Source of the DNA: an uncultured Lachnospiraceae bacterium
GTDB taxonomy: Bacteria; Bacillota_A; Clostridia; Lachnospirales; Lachnospiraceae
Reading direction: 5' to 3'
Assembly: GCA_910588595.1 (NCBI GenBank)
Contig: CAJUQU010000218.1
Coordinates: 1-6,936 of the forward strand
Length of the DNA stretch: 6,936 nucleotides
Both the position numbers and the translations under genes were made by a program. Positions 3,725 through 6,936 of the stretch are shown piece after piece. The notes beneath the pieces were generated by a model that saw only the letters and a program-made list of their open reading frames with translations, had not been told where the DNA came from and made no database searches. Within the stretch, counting starts at the first letter, position 1. The number at the start of each line of letters is the position of its first letter.

Positions 3725-6694
3725 ATGAAGAGCCAAGGAAAGTCTGGAAAGAAGATTATTATTGCGGTTGCAGTCGTAGCGGTCATAGCGTTGATTGCTT
3801 TCCTTATGTCTCTGCGCGGTGTGGATGACTTCCATGAGAAGTACGCGGGCGCTGACCTGAGCACTGACGTAGAAGGCATGCAGAGGACAGGTACTTACAC
3901 GGGCTACCTGAATGACCATGCCGGTGCGGCGCACCCTGATCAGAGCGTTGCAGTAGATTTGTATGACTATGAATCTGAAGGCGGCGTGGAGGTGTACAAT
4001 GACTATGAAGGAGAGGAGAAAGCGCTGTTTACAGACACCGATTCCATAGTCACTTGGAAAGTAAATGTGCCGGAAGCGGGGTTCTACAATATTTTTATGG
4101 AGTATTTGATTCCTGAATCCCGGGGAGTGGCGGCAGAGCGCGTTGTCTATCTGAACGGTGAGGTTCCTTTTGAAGATGCGAGGAATATTTCTTTCACCAG
4201 GATCTGGACTGATGCGGGAGCGCCCACGGTTGACAATCAGGGCAATGAGATCAGACCCAGTCAGATCGAGGCGCCGGATTGGCAGAAAGCGTATTTCAAG
4301 GATGATATGGGGTACATCACTGATCCGTACCTGTTTTATCTGGAGAAAGGTGAGAATACGATCGGTCTTGAGGCTGAGAATGAACCTATGGTTCTGCGCC
4401 GGCTTGAGATCACGAAAGTGCAGGAGCTAGATGATTATCAGGAGTACATAGCGAGGTGCCCGGCAGACGCATCCTCCGATACAGCTAAGAATTTTATGGC
4501 TTTGATCGAGGGAGAGGATTCCACCTATCGTTCTGAATCATCTCTTTATGCGAAATATGACAGGTCTTCCCCGACCACCCAGCCAAACAGCGTGACAAAA
4601 ACTGTGCTGAACTATGTGGGCGGCGAGGCTTGGAGGAGCTCCGGACAGTGGATCGAGTGGGAGTTTGAAGTGCCGGAGGACGGATTCTACAATATTATGG
4701 TAAAGGGACGCCAGAATTATTCGCGAGGCGTTGTGTCCAGCAGAAGCGTTTATATAGACGGCGAGATTCCTTTTGAGGAGTTCAAGGAGATTTCTTTTGC
4801 CTACAGCAACGACTGGGATTATCTGAATCTGGCTGATGAGAACGGTACGCCGTACAATGTTTATCTGACAAAAGGCGTTCATACGATCAGGCTGGAGGCG
4901 ACTCTGGGCGGTGTCGGAGCCATTCTTGAGGAGCTTGAGGATTCCACTTTCAGACTGAACCAGATCTACAGGAAGGTTCTGGTCTATACGGGAGCAACTC
5001 CGGATCAGTACAGAGACTACTATATCGAGAGAAACTATCCCGAGATCATAGAAGCGATGGATCTCGAATCAAAGAGATTGTTCAAACTCGTGGATGAAAT
5101 GGTGGCATACAGCGGGCAGAAGGCAGACGGCATCGCATCCGCTCAGACGGTAGCGCAGCAGCTGGAGCGTTTCTGCGAGAAACCGCAGAAGATCACTCTG
5201 GAGTTTACGACATTCAAGGATAATATAACTGCTTTGGGAACGGCGGCATTGAATCTGAGCGAGACCAAACTCGACATCGACTATCTGGTAGTGAGCGGAG
5301 TCAATGCCAAGCCTGAGCAGAAAAAGGCAAATGCGGCCACGAAACTATGGCATGAGATGAAATCGTTTGGCGCGTCCTTTGTAGTTGATTACAACGCGGT
5401 AGGCGATGTCTACGCGGAAGGTTCTGGTGAGGAAGTTGTCAAGGTATGGGTTCTCACCGGACGTGACCAGGGTACGATCTTAAAGTCCATGGTGGATGAT
5501 ACCTTCACTCCAAACAGCGGTGTTAAGGTCAATGTCGAAGTGGTCGACCCCGGAGCATTGATGAATGCAGTCATGGCGGGAAGAGGACCAAATATAGTGC
5601 TTTCCGTAGGTGCGGATCAGCCTGTAAACTATGCGCTTCGAAATGCGGTTGAGGATCTCACCCAGTTTGACGACTGGCAGGAAGTATTCTCTCATTATTC
5701 AGAGAGCTCCTATGAGCAGTACAGGCTGGATGGGCATATTTATGCGATACCAGAGACACAGACGTTCAATGTTATGTTTTATAGGAAGGATGTCCTCGAG
5801 GAGCTTGGTCTTGAGACGCCGAATACCTGGCAGGAACTGATCGAGATGCTGCCTACAATACAGGGAAATAACCTCTCGGTCGGCATACCGACAGCGGCGG
5901 GCAGCAGCAGTACCACGACGGCGACCACGGCGGTTGCATCCAATGCGCCGGATCTGTCCTTGTATTTTACACTCCTGTTCCAGTATGGCGGGGATATGTA
6001 CAATCAGGAAGGCACGAAGACTGAGGTTGACGACGAACCAGGCGTAAAGGCATTCAAGGATTACATCAGATACTTTAATGACTATGGTCTCCCTACGATA
6101 TATGACTTTGTGAGCCGTTTCCGTTCGGGAGAGATGCCCATTGGTATCTCGCCATATTCTACATACAATACCTTGATGGTATCGGCTCCGGAGATCAGAG
6201 GACTTTGGGATTTCACACTGATCCCTGGCACGGAGTACACTGCAGCAGATGGAAGCACATATATTGACCGTTCCGACTATATCACTGGAAATGCAACGAT
6301 GATGGTCGCTACCGAGGATGAAAGCCTGCGGCAGAAATCATGGGAATTTATGAAGTGGTGGTCAAGCACTGACACACAGGTACGTTTCGGACGCGAGATC
6401 GAGGCGCTGCTCGGATCTTCGGCGCGCTACGCGACAGCAAACAAGGATGCGTTCGTACAGCTTTCATGGAGCAATGACGATATTGAGACGCTCAGTGCGC
6501 AGTGGGAGCAGACGGTCGGAATACGTGAGGTTCCGGGCGGATACTTCACAGGACGCCATATCACCAACGCGATCAGAAAGGTGATCAACGAAAAGATCGA
6601 CTCCAGGGAAACGATCATAGACTATGCAGTCACGATCAATGATGAGATCAAGAAGAAGCGGATTGAGTTCGGCTTGCCAATTGATGAAGAATAG
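3725..6694 (+). CDS. Membrane-anchored modular sugar-binding protein of an ABC transporter (two beta-sandwich modules + SBP domain)
   Basis: 989 residues from ATG 3725. Residues 1-10 are basic (KSQGKSGKK), followed by one membrane helix (about 11-31, IIIAVAVVAVIALIAFL). There is no lipobox Cys, so the protein is probably held by an uncleaved anchor instead of a lipid. Residues about 70-231 and 255-405 are two related beta-sandwich modules, each with VPExGFYNI, RGV, VYxxGExPFE and xISF motifs and an ending ENTIGLEAE / VHTIRLEAT, resembling galactose-binding-like/CBM6-35 folds. A helical stretch (about 420-550) follows. Residues about 570-975 form an extracellular solute-binding domain: KVWVLTGRDQG, VNVEVVDPGALMNAVMAGRGPNIVLSVG, YAIPETQTFNVMFYRKDVLEELG, TPNTWQELIEMLP, RFRSGEMPIGISPYSTYN, EFMKWWSSTDTQVRFG. 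Typical binding proteins have 400-550 residues, so this is about twice as long. It should capture an oligosaccharide outside the membrane and pass it to the permeases encoded downstream. The ligand cannot be told from sequence. Confidence 0.88.
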   Translation: MKSQGKSGKKIIIAVAVVAVIALIAFLMSLRGVDDFHEKYAGADLSTDVEGMQRTGTYTGYLNDHAGAAHPDQSVAVDLYDYESEGGVEVYNDYEGEEKALFTDTDSIVTWKVNVPEAGFYNIFMEYLIPESRGVAAERVVYLNGEVPFEDARNISFTRIWTDAGAPTVDNQGNEIRPSQIEAPDWQKAYFKDDMGYITDPYLFYLEKGENTIGLEAENEPMVLRRLEITKVQELDDYQEYIARCPADASSDTAKNFMALIEGEDSTYRSESSLYAKYDRSSPTTQPNSVTKTVLNYVGGEAWRSSGQWIEWEFEVPEDGFYNIMVKGRQNYSRGVVSSRSVYIDGEIPFEEFKEISFAYSNDWDYLNLADENGTPYNVYLTKGVHTIRLEATLGGVGAILEELEDSTFRLNQIYRKVLVYTGATPDQYRDYYIERNYPEIIEAMDLESKRLFKLVDEMVAYSGQKADGIASAQTVAQQLERFCEKPQKITLEFTTFKDNITALGTAALNLSETKLDIDYLVVSGVNAKPEQKKANAATKLWHEMKSFGASFVVDYNAVGDVYAEGSGEEVVKVWVLTGRDQGTILKSMVDDTFTPNSGVKVNVEVVDPGALMNAVMAGRGPNIVLSVGADQPVNYALRNAVEDLTQFDDWQEVFSHYSESSYEQYRLDGHIYAIPETQTFNVMFYRKDVLEELGLETPNTWQELIEMLPTIQGNNLSVGIPTAAGSSSTTTATTAVASNAPDLSLYFTLLFQYGGDMYNQEGTKTEVDDEPGVKAFKDYIRYFNDYGLPTIYDFVSRFRSGEMPIGISPYSTYNTLMVSAPEIRGLWDFTLIPGTEYTAADGSTYIDRSDYITGNATMMVATEDESLRQKSWEFMKWWSSTDTQVRFGREIEALLGSSARYATANKDAFVQLSWSNDDIETLSAQWEQTVGIREVPGGYFTGRHITNAIRKVINEKIDSRETIIDYAVTINDEIKKKRIEFGLPIDEE
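4067..4207 (+). repeat. Protein-level tandem module, copy 1 core
   Basis: Encodes VPEAGFYNIFMEY...RGV...VYLNGEVPFEDARNISF (residues about 115-161). It matches copy 2 at 4670-4816 in order and spacing, showing an internal duplication of a beta-sandwich module within the binding protein. The DNA has diverged outside short stretches such as the GTGCCGGA and TTCTACAATAT motifs, so the duplication is old. Confidence 0.7.
4670..4816 (+). repeat. Protein-level tandem module, copy 2 core
   Basis: Encodes VPEDGFYNIMVKG...RGV...VYIDGEIPFEEFKEISF (residues about 316-364), the partner of the copy at 4067-4207. The copy lies about 200 residues after the first. Copy 1 carries an extra loop (about residues 161-195, TDAGAPTVDNQGNEIRPSQ) that copy 2 lacks. 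Confidence 0.7.
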
Positions 6695-6697
6695 GGG
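6693..6697 (+). promoter_or_regulatory. Ribosome binding site of the downstream permease
   Basis: AGGGG overlaps the TAG stop of the binding-protein gene and stands 8 bp before the permease ATG at 6706, so the two genes are very likely cotranscribed and possibly translationally coupled. Confidence 0.65.
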
Positions 6698-6705
6698 CGT
6701 GAAAA

Positions 6706-6936
6706 ATGAAAGAGTATATGAATAAATATTTTGTCCTGCGGAAGCACAATATGCAGGTTGCGTGGAAAAAAGCGAAGAAGAGCAAGATGTGTTATCTGTT
6801 CCTTCTGCCCTACGCGCTGTTGTTTACACTGTTCTTTGTGGCACCCGTAGTGATTTCCATCTTTTATGGATTTACTTACTATAACATTTTGGAAAAGCCG
6901 AGATTTATCGGGCTGCAGAATTATATCAGCCTGATC
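6706..6936 (+). CDS. MalF/UgpA-type sugar ABC transporter permease, N-terminal part (runs off right edge)
   Basis: The first 77 codons are visible. A long basic N-terminus (RKHNMQVAWKKAKKSK) precedes the first membrane span, YLFLLPYALLFTLFFVAPVV (about 30-49), followed by the family signature SIFYGFTYYNILEKPRFIGLQNY; the pattern 'FxGLxNY' after the first span is typical of CUT1 permeases of the LacF/UgpA group. It begins 11 bp after the binding-protein stop, so it belongs to the same operon and should form half of the transmembrane channel used by that binding protein. A second permease would be expected next, outside the window. The permease EAA loop and remaining spans are not visible. Confidence 0.9.
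   Translation, partial: MKEYMNKYFVLRKHNMQVAWKKAKKSKMCYLFLLPYALLFTLFFVAPVVISIFYGFTYYNILEKPRFIGLQNYISLI

Noticed and set aside
4158..4430. Arg-rich open frame within the binding-protein gene
   Set aside because: It lies in another frame of a clearly coding region, has a biased Arg/Met composition and no ribosome binding site.
1..6936. CRISPR array, defence system or phage genes
   Set aside because: No regularly spaced repeats, Cas-like, nuclease, toxin or phage structural motifs were found in any frame.

Overview
The window looks like a carbohydrate-uptake locus from a gut-type Clostridia bacterium, most likely Lachnospiraceae. This is inferred from GGAGG-type ribosome binding sites, sigma-A-like promoters, and the mix of a CUT1-type sugar ABC transporter, GH43 glycosidase remnants, a DUF624 (YesL-like) membrane protein, an AraC regulator and a winged-helix regulator. 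No rRNA, tRNA, CRISPR array, transposase or phage gene was seen.

Left block (1-1210, + strand) is a decayed sugar-utilisation operon. It holds the last 49 codons of a GH43-like glycosidase, then the N-terminal part of a second GH43 enzyme broken by two apparent 1-base deletions. That second remnant runs straight into the C-terminal third of a MalG-type sugar permease, which looks like a deletion fusion. Next comes a DUF624 gene with an in-frame amber stop and a missing C-terminus. Its truncation coincides with one end of a 73-bp hairpin (1211-1283) with perfect 31-bp arms, which also contains the terminator of the convergent regulator gene.

Middle block (1273-3244, - strand) carries two regulators in the same direction. 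The AraC-family protein (cupin plus double HTH) lies upstream of an ArsR/winged-helix regulator that has its own strong promoter (TTGACG-18-TATAAT). The winged-helix protein seems to lack an internal stretch found in relatives I remember, so it may be altered or inactive.

Right block (3245-6936, + strand) starts with a 480-bp AT-rich divergent control region holding candidate operator repeats. An apparently intact transporter operon follows. It begins with a 989-residue substrate-binding protein that has an uncleaved N-terminal membrane anchor instead of a lipobox, two tandem beta-sandwich modules (carbohydrate-binding-like), a helical linker and a C-terminal extracellular solute-binding domain. 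The 5' end of a MalF-like permease follows 11 bp downstream and runs off the window.

Working model (inference): the AraC protein senses a sugar and controls the divergent transporter operon, while the left block is the relic of a related operon whose permease, DUF624 and glycosidase genes have been lost. The most unusual items are the elaborate membrane-anchored binding protein and the long perfect palindrome at the boundary between the dead and living blocks.
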